A stretch of DNA of 64,000 bases from Blastococcus fimeti (GTDB taxonomy: Bacteria; Actinomycetota; Actinomycetes; Mycobacteriales; Geodermatophilaceae): the NCBI GenBank assembly GCA_900102115.1, contig FNAW01000001.1:744001-808000 (forward strand), in the 5' to 3' direction. Position numbers and translations under genes: made by a program. Shown here piece after piece: positions 25,604-34,078 of the stretch; the first letter of the stretch is position 1, and each line of letters opens with the position of its first letter. The notes beneath the pieces were generated by a model. The model was not told the DNA's origin and made no database searches. It saw only the letters and a list, made by a program, of their open reading frames with translations.

Positions 25604-26632
25604 CTAGGCCCAGCTGCGGTCCGCAGCCACCTGGGCGTACACCTCCGCGTGCACCCGCCGGACGGCGTCACGCTGCTCCTCGCGCCAGGTCCGGTCGGCC
25701 GGTCGCGGCATCGGGCGCGTGAGCGCCGCCGACACCGCGGCGGTCAGCGACACCGGGTCGAGGCCGTCGACCTCGTCGTTCGCGTAGGTCACCACCTCCG
25801 ACCACTGGTCGGCGAAGAACCCACAGCTCGGTGCCACCACCCGGGTGCCGACGTCGCGGCACACCTCCAGGTCGCGCGAGTGCGTCCCGCACCGCTCCGG
25901 CAGCACCGCGACGTGCAGCTGCTGCAGCTGGGCGGGCCGCTCCCCGGGGCCGAACACGACCAGCTCCAGCTCGCCGTTCTCCGCCATCTCCCGCACGCCC
26001 GGGTCGACGTCCGAGCCGGCACGGGCGAGCACCCGGAGCCGGCCACCGCCGGAAACCGCTCCCGACGCCGCCGCACGGGCCACCGCGGCGGGCTCGGGCA
26101 CCGCCGGCGACGCCGTGCCGAGCTGCACGCCGACCAGGCCGCGCTCGGCGCCCAGCTCGGGGTCGGGGACGGCGAGCGAGGGGTGCGCCAGCACGATCGC
26201 CGTCCGGCCGTAGCGGTCGGCGATCTCGTCGGCCGCCGACGGCGTCAGCGTGAGCACCACCTCCGCCGTCCCCAGCACCGTCGCCAGGTGCGCGTCGTGG
26301 CGGGCACGGCTGCCCTGCCCGGCATCGCGCAGCTGGTGGACGGTGACGACGAGCGGGACGCCCAGGCGCCGCACCGTCTCCGCCCACCGCTCGAGCGAGA
26401 ACACGTCGAGGTGGCCGTAGCCGGTGTGCAGGTGCAGGACGTCCACGTCGGCGGCGTGCTCGGTCAGGTAGGCCTCGTCGAGCCAGGAGCTCGGCTCCCC
26501 GGGCTGCCCCACGCGCGCCGCGCCCACGGGCAGGACCGCGTCGACGTAGCGGTCGCTGAACGGGACGCTGGCGACGCGGAGCCGGTTCGACTGCCCCTCG
26601 GCGGCCTCACCCGGGCTGAGTTCTGCGGACAT
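25604..26632 (-). CDS. Glycosyltransferase-like (GT-B type) protein
   Basis: A 342-residue soluble protein with an overall GT4-like plan. An N-terminal domain has VDVLHLHTGYGHLDVFS and LVVTVHQLRD, a central part has AEVVLTLTPSAADEIADRYG, and a C-terminal domain has HVAVLPERCGTHSRDLEVCRDVGTRVV. The E-x7-E donor motif is not obvious, so activity is uncertain. ATG 26632 was chosen by homology of the start region; a ribosome site is weak (GAGGAG is 15 bases away). Single gene, with the tRNA cluster behind it. Confidence 0.55.
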   Translation of the reverse strand: MSAELSPGEAAEGQSNRLRVASVPFSDRYVDAVLPVGAARVGQPGEPSSWLDEAYLTEHAADVDVLHLHTGYGHLDVFSLERWAETVRRLGVPLVVTVHQLRDAGQGSRARHDAHLATVLGTAEVVLTLTPSAADEIADRYGRTAIVLAHPSLAVPDPELGAERGLVGVQLGTASPAVPEPAAVARAAASGAVSGGGRLRVLARAGSDVDPGVREMAENGELELVVFGPGERPAQLQQLHVAVLPERCGTHSRDLEVCRDVGTRVVAPSCGFFADQWSEVVTYANDEVDGLDPVSLTAAVSAALTRPMPRPADRTWREEQRDAVRRVHAEVYAQVAADRSWA

Positions 26633-26815
26633 CACTGGCTGGGTTCTGCTCCTCGTGCGGTCGAGCTCTGCGTCGATCGAGCACTGCGCCGATCGACGTG
26701 CTCGACGGCAGGCGCCCTGCCACTGGTCTCGAGCGGGGCGGCTCCTCTCCCTACCCTGCCATTCTGTGGCCAACCTGTGACCGACTCCATCGGGTGATCG
26801 TCCGGATCCGGGCCG

Positions 26816-27520
26816 TCAGCGCCTCCGGTCGGCCGGCGTGCCGGCCCGGGCGGCCTGCGCGGCGGCGTAGGCCGGAGCCCGGAACCGCGCCAGCGGACCG
26901 TCGGGGACCAGTCCGGGCGGCGGATGCCGGACGGCGTCGAACCGCAGGTCCGGGTCCAGCGTGGGCACCGGATCGCCGAGGGTCAGCCGGGCGAAGGGCT
27001 GCCACGGCTGGGCGCCGTGCGCGGCGGCGAGCACGAAGACCAGCGGCTCCCGGCGCACGGAGGCGGCCAGCGGTGCGGGATCGGAGGGGACGCCGTCGGT
27101 GGTGGGCAGGGCCGCGATGCGGAGGGCGCCCGCGACCGAGCGGTAGGCCATGATCGAGCAGTACGCCGAGGCGGTGTCGCGCCGGAGCGCCGGCACGACC
27201 CGGGTGAGCCGCCCTCGGCCGGTGCTGGAGAGCAACAGGTCGACCGGTGTCCCGTCCGTTCCGCCCAGCCGGACCGCGAGGCCCAGCAGGTCGGGCAGCG
27301 GCGCGGGCAGCCCGGCACCCCGGGACATCCGGACGACGACGTCCTCGCTGCCCGTCGTGTCGAGGAAGGGGACGCCCCACGGCCGGCTCCCGCCGTGCCG
27401 CTCCAGGACCGCGTCGAACACCACGCCCCGCGGATGCATCGGCTTGCCGTTGCGCCACCGGGCCAGCGCCGCCAGCGGCACCGCCACCAGCCGGCCCGCT
27501 CCTCGCGACAGGTCCGTCAC
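26816..27520 (-). CDS. Catalase-fold protein without clear heme site, function unknown
   Basis: A 234-residue protein. GKPMHPRGVVFDAVLERHGG near residue 25 and VVVRMSRGAGLPAPLPDLLGLAVRL at 60-85 recall the catalase core (H-x-K-G, then R-F-S-x-G-x-G ... D-x-x-G-x-A-V-R). A histidine at the catalase position is present, but the proximal heme tyrosine motif is not seen in this short protein. It is therefore probably a divergent catalase-superfamily member. GTG 27520 follows GGGAGGG. Divergent from a small membrane gene. Confidence 0.55.
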   Translation of the reverse strand: MTDLSRGAGRLVAVPLAALARWRNGKPMHPRGVVFDAVLERHGGSRPWGVPFLDTTGSEDVVVRMSRGAGLPAPLPDLLGLAVRLGGTDGTPVDLLLSSTGRGRLTRVVPALRRDTASAYCSIMAYRSVAGALRIAALPTTDGVPSDPAPLAASVRREPLVFVLAAAHGAQPWQPFARLTLGDPVPTLDPDLRFDAVRHPPPGLVPDGPLARFRAPAYAAAQAARAGTPADRRR

Positions 27521-27763
27521 GACACCCTCCCCTCGCCGTGCGCGCTCCCTACCCGCGCCCGGCCGGACCACGCAGCGCCTGAGCCGACCCGTTCCCCTGA
27601 CCAGCGGAACGGCTACGGTGGGCCCGAGCGGTGCCGATTGTGGAGACCTGTGTGACGGGCGGGACGAGCCCCGGGCACCGGCGGCGAATAGTGCACAGCG
27701 CGACCGGGATCTTCGGCACGATCTGACCGCCGCGCCCCGGTGACACGGACCGATCCGCACCAC

Positions 27764-27769
27764 TACTTT
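27764..27769 (+). promoter_or_regulatory. -10 element TACTTT, leaderless start
   Basis: Six bases before the ATG at 27776. Confidence 0.5.
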
Positions 27770-27775
27770 CTGAGC

Positions 27776-27991
27776 ATGCTCTCGACGCTCCTGGTGCTCG
27801 GCGGTGTCCTCGTGGGGCTCCTCCTGCTGCTGGCCCTCATCGTCAGCCTCAGCGCCCGCCCCGCCACGGTCGCGCGCTCGACGAGCGCCGGTCGCGGCGA
27901 GACCTGGGTCGCCCAGGCCGGGCGTCCGCACCCCGATGCGTGGTCGCCGATGGCCGGCGCCTCGACGAACGAGATGCCCGCCGTCCGCTGA
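27776..27991 (+). CDS. Small membrane-anchored protein, 71 aa
   Basis: One N-terminal TM helix (MLSTLLVLGGVLVGLLLLLA onward) and a 40-residue polar tail containing GRGETWVAQAGRPHPDAW. No family recognised. ATG 27776 is chosen because TACTTT lies 6 bases upstream, against GTG 27740 with no ribosome site. Convergent with the GMC oxidoreductase across a strong hairpin. Confidence 0.6.
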   Translation: MLSTLLVLGGVLVGLLLLLALIVSLSARPATVARSTSAGRGETWVAQAGRPHPDAWSPMAGASTNEMPAVR

Positions 27992-28011
27992 TCGCGGACG
28001 CCCTGCTCCGG

Positions 28012-28047
28012 CGTCCCGGCGGCTGCGGCCAGCGCGCCGCCGGGACG
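28012..28047. terminator. Bidirectional hairpin terminator
   Basis: A 12-bp perfect stem (CGTCCCGGCGGC at 28012-28023, complement at 28036-28047) between convergent genes. A smaller hairpin GGACGCC/GGCGTCC (27996-28016) partly overlaps it and may compete. Confidence 0.7.
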
Positions 28048-28053
28048 ATCCGG

Positions 28054-29547
28054 TCAGCCGGCCGAGGCCATCAGCTCGGCCGCACGCTCGCCGATCATGA
28101 CCGCCGTCGCCGCCGTCCCCCGGCTGGGCACCGACGGCAGCACCGAGGTGTCGACGACGCGCAGCCCCGCCACGCCGCGCACCCGCAGGTGCTGGTCGAC
28201 GACCGCCCCCTCTCCGGGCCCCATCGGCGCGGTTCCGGAGAGGTGCACGGCGGTGCCGACCCGGGCGACGATCCAGGCGTCCAGGGCGGCGTCGTCGTCC
28301 CGGACCGCGTCCGGCAGGACGTCGGACGGCCCCACCGTGCCGGCGACTGCCGCGGTGCGGAGCAGCGACGCGGCGAGCCGGACGCCCTCGCGCAGGCCGC
28401 GCCGGTCGGCCGGCTCGGCCAGGTGGCGGTACGTCAGCCGCGGCGGCCCGGCCGGGTCCCGCGGATCGAGGGTCAGCCGCCCGCGGGCGAGGGGGTGCTG
28501 GAGGCCGATCCCGATCATCGGCTCGGGATCGGTGCCGAAGGGCCGCAGCCACGGCAGCAGTTCGACCTCGCCGCCGCTCACCGGGGCGTGCAGGACGCCG
28601 TGCAGGGGCAGCGCGGGAACGGGCACGCCCCGCGCCGGGCGGTAGGGCAGGTAGACGATCGGGTGGTCGCTCGACGCGGCGCCGACGGGCAGGTCGGCGA
28701 CGACGTCGATCCCGGCCGCGGCCAGGTCGGCCGCCGGCCCCAGTCCCGACACCAGCAGCAGGTGCGGCGAGCCGACGGCCCCGGCGCTGAGCACGATCTC
28801 GCCGGCGGGAATCGGGCCGTCGTCGGTCAGCACGCCGACCGCCCGGCCGCCCTGGATGAGGACCCGGCGGACGACCACGCCGCCGCGCACGGTGAGCGCC
28901 GGCAGCCCGCGGCGGGGCGCCAGGTAGGCCATCGCCGCGTTGATCCGGACGCCGGCGTCGACGTTGAACGGGATGGGCCCGTGGCCGGGCCCGGCGTCGC
29001 CGTTCTCGTCCGCGACGGCGGCGAACCCGAGCTCCGCGCTCGCGGCGGCGAAGGCGTCGGCCAGCGGCGCGGGGCCGCGCAGCCGGCGCACGGGCACCGG
29101 ACCGCCGGAGCCGTGCAGGAGCGAGCCCCCGAAGTCGGCGTCGGACTCCGAGCGGCGGAAGGCCGGCAGCACCGCGTCGTACGCCCACAGCGGGTTGCCC
29201 GCGGCCGCCCAGCCGTCCACGTCGGCCCGGGTGGCGCGGATCCACACGGCGGCGTTCAGGGCGCTGGAGCCACCGGCGATCCGGCCCCGCGGCACACGCA
29301 CGGCGCGGCCGGGCGCCACCTCGGCCGCGAGGTCCCAGTTGAGCGGGTGACCGGGTGCGGTCGCGGCCAGGCTCGCCGGGTCCCGCACCTCCGCCGGCCA
29401 GTCCGGCACCGCGAGCGGCACCGGGCCGGCCTCGAGCAGCAGCACCCGCCGGCCCTCGTCGGCCAGCCGTGCGGCCAGCGCGGAGCCCGCGGTCCCGGCA
29501 CCCACGACGACGACGTCCCAGCCCCCACCGGGGGCAGACATGGCCAT
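28054..29547 (-). CDS. GMC-family FAD oxidoreductase
   Basis: A 497-residue flavoenzyme of the glucose-methanol-choline family. WDVVVVGAGTAGSALAARLAD binds FAD, GRIAGGSSALNAAVWIR is GMC signature 1 and AGAVGSPHLLLVSGLGP is signature 2. The catalytic His is in AVHLSGTAPMG. The second active-site position, usually Asn or His in a NTN-like motif, here reads PSRGTAATAVMIGERAAEL. It probably oxidises an alcohol. It follows the acyl-CoA ligase by 17 bases, so an alcohol-to-acid-to-CoA-ester route is plausible. Confidence 0.85.
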   Translation of the reverse strand: MAMSAPGGGWDVVVVGAGTAGSALAARLADEGRRVLLLEAGPVPLAVPDWPAEVRDPASLAATAPGHPLNWDLAAEVAPGRAVRVPRGRIAGGSSALNAAVWIRATRADVDGWAAAGNPLWAYDAVLPAFRRSESDADFGGSLLHGSGGPVPVRRLRGPAPLADAFAAASAELGFAAVADENGDAGPGHGPIPFNVDAGVRINAAMAYLAPRRGLPALTVRGGVVVRRVLIQGGRAVGVLTDDGPIPAGEIVLSAGAVGSPHLLLVSGLGPAADLAAAGIDVVADLPVGAASSDHPIVYLPYRPARGVPVPALPLHGVLHAPVSGGEVELLPWLRPFGTDPEPMIGIGLQHPLARGRLTLDPRDPAGPPRLTYRHLAEPADRRGLREGVRLAASLLRTAAVAGTVGPSDVLPDAVRDDDAALDAWIVARVGTAVHLSGTAPMGPGEGAVVDQHLRVRGVAGLRVVDTSVLPSVPSRGTAATAVMIGERAAELMASAG

Positions 29548-29564
29548 TTCTGCCCGACCGGGGG

Positions 29565-30878
29565 TCAGGCGCCGTCGAGGCCGAGGACGCCGGGCAGGTC
29601 CAGCCGGCGCACCTTGCCGGTGGAGGTGCGCGGCAGCTCGGCCACCCGGTGCAGCGCCTTGGGCCGCTTGGCGGCCGCGAGCCGCTCCCGGGCCCAGCCG
29701 GTCAGCTCCTCGACGCCGGCCGCGCCGACGTAGGCGCCCACGACCCGCTGCCCCCAGTCGGGGTCGGGCACGCCGAACACCGCGCTCTCGACGACGCCCG
29801 GGTGCGCGTCGAGCACCGCCTCCACCTCGGCGGGGTAGACGTTCACACCACCGGAGATGACGAGGTCCTCGCGGCGGCCGTCGAGCCACACCACGCCGTC
29901 GACGTCCACCCGGCCCAGATCACCCACGGTCACCCGGTCGCCGCGCCAGGCTGCCGCCGTCTTCTCCGGCGCCCGCCAGTACTCGAAGCGCGCCCAGCGG
30001 GGCACCGCGCACCACAGCTGGCCGCGCTCGTCGGTCTCCAGCCGGCGTCCCGGGCGCGCCCGCCCGACGCTGCCGGGGTGCGCCAGCCAGTCCTCCGGCG
30101 AGCAGACGGTGAACTGGGCCTCGGTCGAGCCGTAGAACTCCCAGACGCTGCCCTCGGGGAGCGCTGCGAGCACCGCCCGCTTGAGCGGTTCCGGGCAGGG
30201 CGCTCCGGCGTGCACGAGCCGGCGGAAGGACGACCAGTCGACGTCCTCCCGTGCCATCAGCCGCTGCAGGTGGGTGGGCACGCAGAACGTGGTGGTGGGC
30301 CGCAGCTCGGTGATGGCCCGGGCGGCGCGCTCGACGTCGAACGGGCCGGGCAGCAGCACCTCACCACCGGCGAGCAGGGTGTGGATCGCGAACCGCAGCG
30401 GCGCGCTGTGGTGCAGCGGGGAGAGCACCAGGTGCCGGTCGGAGGCGTCGAAGCCCCACAGCTCGATCTCCTCGGCCGCGAGCGCCCTGGCGTCGCCGTC
30501 GGCCAGGACGCCGGACCACACGCCCTTGCGCCGCCCCGTCGTCCCCGACGTGTAGTGCATCGGACGGGCCAACGGCACGTCGGCGAGCTCCGCCTCGTCG
30601 GTGCCGGTGAGCAGGCGGGCCGGGTCGTCGGCGACGTCCAGCGCCGGATCGGCGTCCTCGGCCAGGGCCGCGCGTTCCGCGGCCGGCAGCCCCGGATCCA
30701 GGACGACCGGCACGATCCCGGTGCGCAGCGCCCCGAGGACGACGGCCAGCAGCGCGGGCGAGGCCGCGGCCGAGACCAGCAGCCGGTTCCCGCGCCGCAC
30801 CCCGGCGGCCGCCAGCGCGGCAGCCGCCCGTCGCTGGTCCCGCTCGCTCTCCGCGCTCCGGACGACGGGGACGGTCAC
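29565..30878 (-). CDS. AMP-forming acyl-CoA synthetase / AMP-binding enzyme
   Basis: A 437-residue member of the ANL superfamily, somewhat short. The P-loop is MHYTSGTTGRRKGVWSG near residue 107. The adenine motif is WEFYGSTEAQFTV, the hinge aspartate lies in GDLGRVDVDGVVWLDGRREDLV, and the late lysine is in RTSTGKVRRLDL. It activates a carboxylic acid to its CoA thioester. The short N-terminal domain lacks part of the usual first subdomain. GTG overlaps the MBL gene stop by four bases. Confidence 0.85.
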   Translation of the reverse strand: MTVPVVRSAESERDQRRAAAALAAAGVRRGNRLLVSAAASPALLAVVLGALRTGIVPVVLDPGLPAAERAALAEDADPALDVADDPARLLTGTDEAELADVPLARPMHYTSGTTGRRKGVWSGVLADGDARALAAEEIELWGFDASDRHLVLSPLHHSAPLRFAIHTLLAGGEVLLPGPFDVERAARAITELRPTTTFCVPTHLQRLMAREDVDWSSFRRLVHAGAPCPEPLKRAVLAALPEGSVWEFYGSTEAQFTVCSPEDWLAHPGSVGRARPGRRLETDERGQLWCAVPRWARFEYWRAPEKTAAAWRGDRVTVGDLGRVDVDGVVWLDGRREDLVISGGVNVYPAEVEAVLDAHPGVVESAVFGVPDPDWGQRVVGAYVGAAGVEELTGWARERLAAAKRPKALHRVAELPRTSTGKVRRLDLPGVLGLDGA

Positions 30879-31744
30879 GCCGGGCGCACCGTGCCGTCGG
30901 CCGCCTGCTCGATCCGGCCCTCGGCGCGCAGCTTGTCCAGCGTCGCCCGCGTCGACTGCGCCGCGGCGGGCCAGACCTCGCGGGGCACCTCCGCGTAGAT
31001 GGAGGCGACCAGCTCGTCCACGGTCGTGGCCCCGGCCTGCAGGGCGGACACGACCTGCCCCTCGCGGTAGGCGCGGTGGGCGAGGTAGTAGTCGAGCACC
31101 GCGCCGGGGTCCTCGGTCAGCTCGGGGCCGTGCCCGCAGTACAGGGCGCTGGGCCCCAGATCGCGCACGGTGCGCAGCGACTCCAGGTAGGCGACGACGT
31201 CGCCCTCGGGATGGGTGACGACCGAGGTGCCGCGGCCCAGCACGTGGTCGCCGACCAGGACCGCACCGGACTCGATCCGGAAGGCCAGGTGGTCCGAGCA
31301 GTGCCCGGGCGTCGGGACGATGTCGACCGTGGTGCCGGCCAGCCGCAACCGATCCCCGCCGGTGAGGACACGCCCGCCCGGACCCGCGACGTCGCCGCTG
31401 CCGGCCATCACCTGGGCGCCGAACCGGGCGCCCCAGGGCAGCGCGGCCTCCGCGTGGTCGCCGTGGTGGTGGGTGACCAGCACCGCCGCGACGCGGGCGC
31501 CGCGCGCGGCCAGCGCCGCCTCCACCGCCGCGAGGTGCGCCGGGTCGTCGGGGCCGGGGTCGACCAGCACCGCCGAACCGCTGCCCGGTGCGCCGACCAG
31601 GTAGCTGTTGGTGCCGTCGAGCGTCATCCTGTCCGGGTTCGGCGCCAGCACCCGCGTGACCAGGGGTTCCAGGTCGGCGGTGCGCGGCATGCCGCCGAAC
31701 GCCGGGAGCTGCCAGCTGGTGCGCGGATCGACCGGAGCCTTCAC
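30875..31744 (-). CDS. MBL-fold metallo-hydrolase with winged-helix tail
   Basis: A 289-residue soluble hydrolase. The metal motif THHHGDHAEA, then TPGHCSDHLAF, GDHVLG and CGHGP are the metallo-beta-lactamase zinc ligands. The last 60 residues resemble the helical tail found in hydroxyacylglutathione-hydrolase/LACTB2-like proteins, which cleave thioesters or act on RNA. First gene of a three-gene operon; GTG 31744 sits 7 bases after TAGCGT, so the operon mRNA is probably leaderless. Confidence 0.8.
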   Translation of the reverse strand: MKAPVDPRTSWQLPAFGGMPRTADLEPLVTRVLAPNPDRMTLDGTNSYLVGAPGSGSAVLVDPGPDDPAHLAAVEAALAARGARVAAVLVTHHHGDHAEAALPWGARFGAQVMAGSGDVAGPGGRVLTGGDRLRLAGTTVDIVPTPGHCSDHLAFRIESGAVLVGDHVLGRGTSVVTHPEGDVVAYLESLRTVRDLGPSALYCGHGPELTEDPGAVLDYYLAHRAYREGQVVSALQAGATTVDELVASIYAEVPREVWPAAAQSTRATLDKLRAEGRIEQAADGTVRPA

Positions 31745-31751
31745 GCCGGGC

Positions 31752-31757
31752 ACGCTA
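31752..31757 (-). promoter_or_regulatory. -10 element TAGCGT, leaderless operon start
   Basis: Minus-strand hexamer 7 bases before the GTG at 31744. Confidence 0.55.
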
Positions 31758-31769
31758 TCCCCGTGGGCC

Positions 31770-33131
31770 TCAGCACACGTTGCCCAGGTCGATGCCGCGG
31801 GCACGCAGCCAGTCGACCGGCTCGATCTGCCCGCCGTACATGACGCCGCGGGAGTGCACCTCGAAGTGCAGGTGCGGCCCGGTGGACTCGCCGCGGTTGC
31901 CGACCTCCGCGATCTCCTCACCGGCGCGCACCCGCTCCCCGGCGCGGACGAAGTACTCGTTCACGTGCCCGTAGACGGTGACGTACCCGTCGTCGCCGCG
32001 GATCCAGATGGCGTAGCCGAACCCGCTGGCGGTGCCCGCGCGCTGCACCACGCCGGAGTGGGCCGCGTAGATCGGGGTTCCGATGGGCGCCGCGATGTCG
32101 ACGCCGCCGTGCAGCGTGCCCCAGCGGGAACCGAAGCAGCTGGACACCCGTCCCGACGTCGGCTTCACGTAGGGGCCGGACGAGGCCCCTCCCCCACCGC
32201 CGCCGCCGCCGGAGCCGGAGCTGCCGCCGCCGGTCCGAGGGGGCGTGTTCCGCGCCGCGGCTGCAGCCGCGGCGGCCTCGGCCGCCGCCCGCTCGGCCGC
32301 CGCCTTCTGCGCGGCCTCCTCGGCCGCCTTCTGCTGCTGCCACTGCTGGTGGGCGTTGCGGGCGCCCTGCAGCTGGAGCAGCGCGATGTTCGCGGCCTCG
32401 AGCTGGGTCTCGTAGGCGTCCTTCTGGGCCTCGATCTCGGCGTAGGCGCCCCGCTGGACGGCGACCTGCCCGTCGGCCTGCGCCTTGGCCGCCTGGGCCG
32501 TCTCCTCCGCCGCGGCCATCTCGTCGCGCGCGGCGCGGGCGCCGGCCTCCGCCTGCGCCTGCGCGACGCGGGCGACCTCCATCTCGCCCAGGACGTCGAC
32601 CTTGTTGGCGCCGACGTAGTCGAGCATCGCGGCGCGCTGCACGAGCTCGGCCGGGCCGTCGGCGTCCAGCAGCACGGCCGTGGTGCTCATCGACGCGCCG
32701 TGCATGTAGCTGTCCCGCGAGAAGGCGGCGATCCGGACCTGCGCGGCAGCCACCGCCTCGGCCGCCACCTGCAACTGGGCCGCGGCCTCGTCGGCCTTCC
32801 CCTGCGCCACCTGCAACGCCTCGTTGGCGGCCTCGTAGGCGGTACCGGCGGCCTCGGCCTGCACGCCCAGGCGCTCCAGCTCGGCCTCGGCGGAGGCGAC
32901 CAGGCCCGCGATACGGCCCACCTCGGCGGCCGCGGCGTCCTGCTGGGCCTTGGCGGCACCGATCTCGCTGTCGGACGGGTTCGGCGGCGCGGGCGGCACG
33001 GCGAGGGCGGGCGCGGCGGTGACCACGAGCGCCGCCCCGGCGAGGACCGCCACCAGACCGGACCGCAGCGAGCGGGACCGACGGGCGTGCGGGCGCGCGG
33101 TCGTCGGGAACGACGGACGGCGCTGGAACAT
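31770..33131 (-). CDS. Secreted M23 peptidoglycan endopeptidase with coiled coil
   Basis: A 453-residue exported protein. A signal (SGLVAVLAGAALVVTAAPALA) is followed by a long Ala/Glu/Gln-rich coiled coil (about 55-290), a Gly/Ser linker, then an M23/LytM domain. Zinc residues are His and Asp in HGGVDIAAP and the HLHFEV motif. It should cut cross-linking peptides of the cell wall during growth or division; the coiled coil probably binds a divisome or ABC partner, as in EnvC/NlpD-like proteins. GGGAG lies 6 bases before ATG. Confidence 0.88.
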   Translation of the reverse strand: MFQRRPSFPTTARPHARRSRSLRSGLVAVLAGAALVVTAAPALAVPPAPPNPSDSEIGAAKAQQDAAAAEVGRIAGLVASAEAELERLGVQAEAAGTAYEAANEALQVAQGKADEAAAQLQVAAEAVAAAQVRIAAFSRDSYMHGASMSTTAVLLDADGPAELVQRAAMLDYVGANKVDVLGEMEVARVAQAQAEAGARAARDEMAAAEETAQAAKAQADGQVAVQRGAYAEIEAQKDAYETQLEAANIALLQLQGARNAHQQWQQQKAAEEAAQKAAAERAAAEAAAAAAAARNTPPRTGGGSSGSGGGGGGGGASSGPYVKPTSGRVSSCFGSRWGTLHGGVDIAAPIGTPIYAAHSGVVQRAGTASGFGYAIWIRGDDGYVTVYGHVNEYFVRAGERVRAGEEIAEVGNRGESTGPHLHFEVHSRGVMYGGQIEPVDWLRARGIDLGNVC

Positions 33132-33184
33132 GACTGGCTCCCGGGGAAGGGGAAGGGGGTGAGGTGCTCGACGAGAGTCGCAGC

Positions 33185-33203
33185 GTCACCGCCAGTCACA
33201 AAG
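33185..33203. promoter_or_regulatory. Possible MtrA-like direct repeat upstream of the M23 gene
   Basis: GTCACCGCC and GTCACAAAG occur 10 bases apart, resembling the paired GTCACAgcg sites of the mycobacterial cell-wall regulator MtrA. Position: about 55-72 bases before the M23 start. Similarity only. Confidence 0.3.
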
Positions 33204-33280
33204 GCAACACGCGCACCATCAGACGCGCCGCGCCAACTTCGGTCAGTGACCGTCTCGGAACCGTCGGTATGTCGACAGGA

Positions 33281-34078
33281 TCAGGTCGACGGCCGTTCGA
33301 GCTCGTGCGCCAACTGGTCCAGCTCCGCCCCGCCGGCCATCAGCCGGGTGAGCTCGTCCCGGCTGACGTCGGCCTTGGCGAACTCGCCCAGGCTGCGCCC
33401 CCGGTTCAGCACCAGGAAGCGGTCGCCCACCGGATAGGCGTGGTGCGGGTTGTGCGTGATCAGCACGACGCCGACGCCGCGGTCCCGCGCCTGCGCCACG
33501 TACCGCAGGACGACGCCGGCCTGCTTCACGCCCAGCGCCGACGTCGGCTCGTCCAGGATCAGCACCCGGGCGCCGAAGTGCACCGCCCGCGCGATCGCGA
33601 CCGACTGCCGCTCACCGCCCGACAGCGTGCCCACCGGCTGGTCGGGGTCGCGGATGTCGATGCCCATGGCGGAGAGCTCGCGGCGGGTGACGTCCTTCGC
33701 CCGCGCCGCGTCGAACCGCCGGAAGGGCCCCCAGCCGCGGGTGGGCTCCGCCCCCAGGAAGAAGTTCCGCCAGATCGCCATCAGGGGGATCATCGCGAGG
33801 TCCTGGTAGACCGTCGCGATGCCGGCGTCCAGCGCCTCGCGGGGCGAGCCGAAGTCGGCCGGCCGTCCGTCCAGCAGCAGCCGGCCGCGGTCCGCGCGGT
33901 GCACCCCGGACAGGATCTTGATCAGCGTCGACTTGCCCGCGCCGTTGTCGCCGAGCACGCAGGTCACCTCGCCGGCGCGGACGGTGGTGCTGATGCCGTC
34001 CAGGGCGATGACCGAGCCGTAGTCCTTGCCGACGTCGCGCAGCTCGAGCAGCGGCTCGCCGGCGTCCGGGATCGTCAT
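33281..34078 (-). CDS. Sugar ABC transporter ATPase (system A)
   Basis: A 265-residue single nucleotide-binding domain of the FrcA/carbohydrate-uptake type. All motifs are standard: Walker [10 protein letters not shown] (43-51), Q-loop Gln92, signature LSGGERQ (152-158), Walker B LILDEPT and H-loop His209. The single domain must dimerise. The ATG overlaps the permease stop, giving the order binding protein-permease-ATPase in one operon, as in ribose/fructose-type importers. Sugar not identifiable. Confidence 0.9.
   Translation of the reverse strand: MTIPDAGEPLLELRDVGKDYGSVIALDGISTTVRAGEVTCVLGDNGAGKSTLIKILSGVHRADRGRLLLDGRPADFGSPREALDAGIATVYQDLAMIPLMAIWRNFFLGAEPTRGWGPFRRFDAARAKDVTRRELSAMGIDIRDPDQPVGTLSGGERQSVAIARAVHFGARVLILDEPTSALGVKQAGVVLRYVAQARDRGVGVVLITHNPHHAYPVGDRFLVLNRGRSLGEFAKADVSRDELTRLMAGGAELDQLAHELERPST

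Noticed and set aside
33132..33280. c-di-AMP (ydaO-type) riboswitch before the M23 gene
   Set aside because: Looked for the conserved blocks usual before actinobacterial cell-wall hydrolases; only scattered G/C runs are present.
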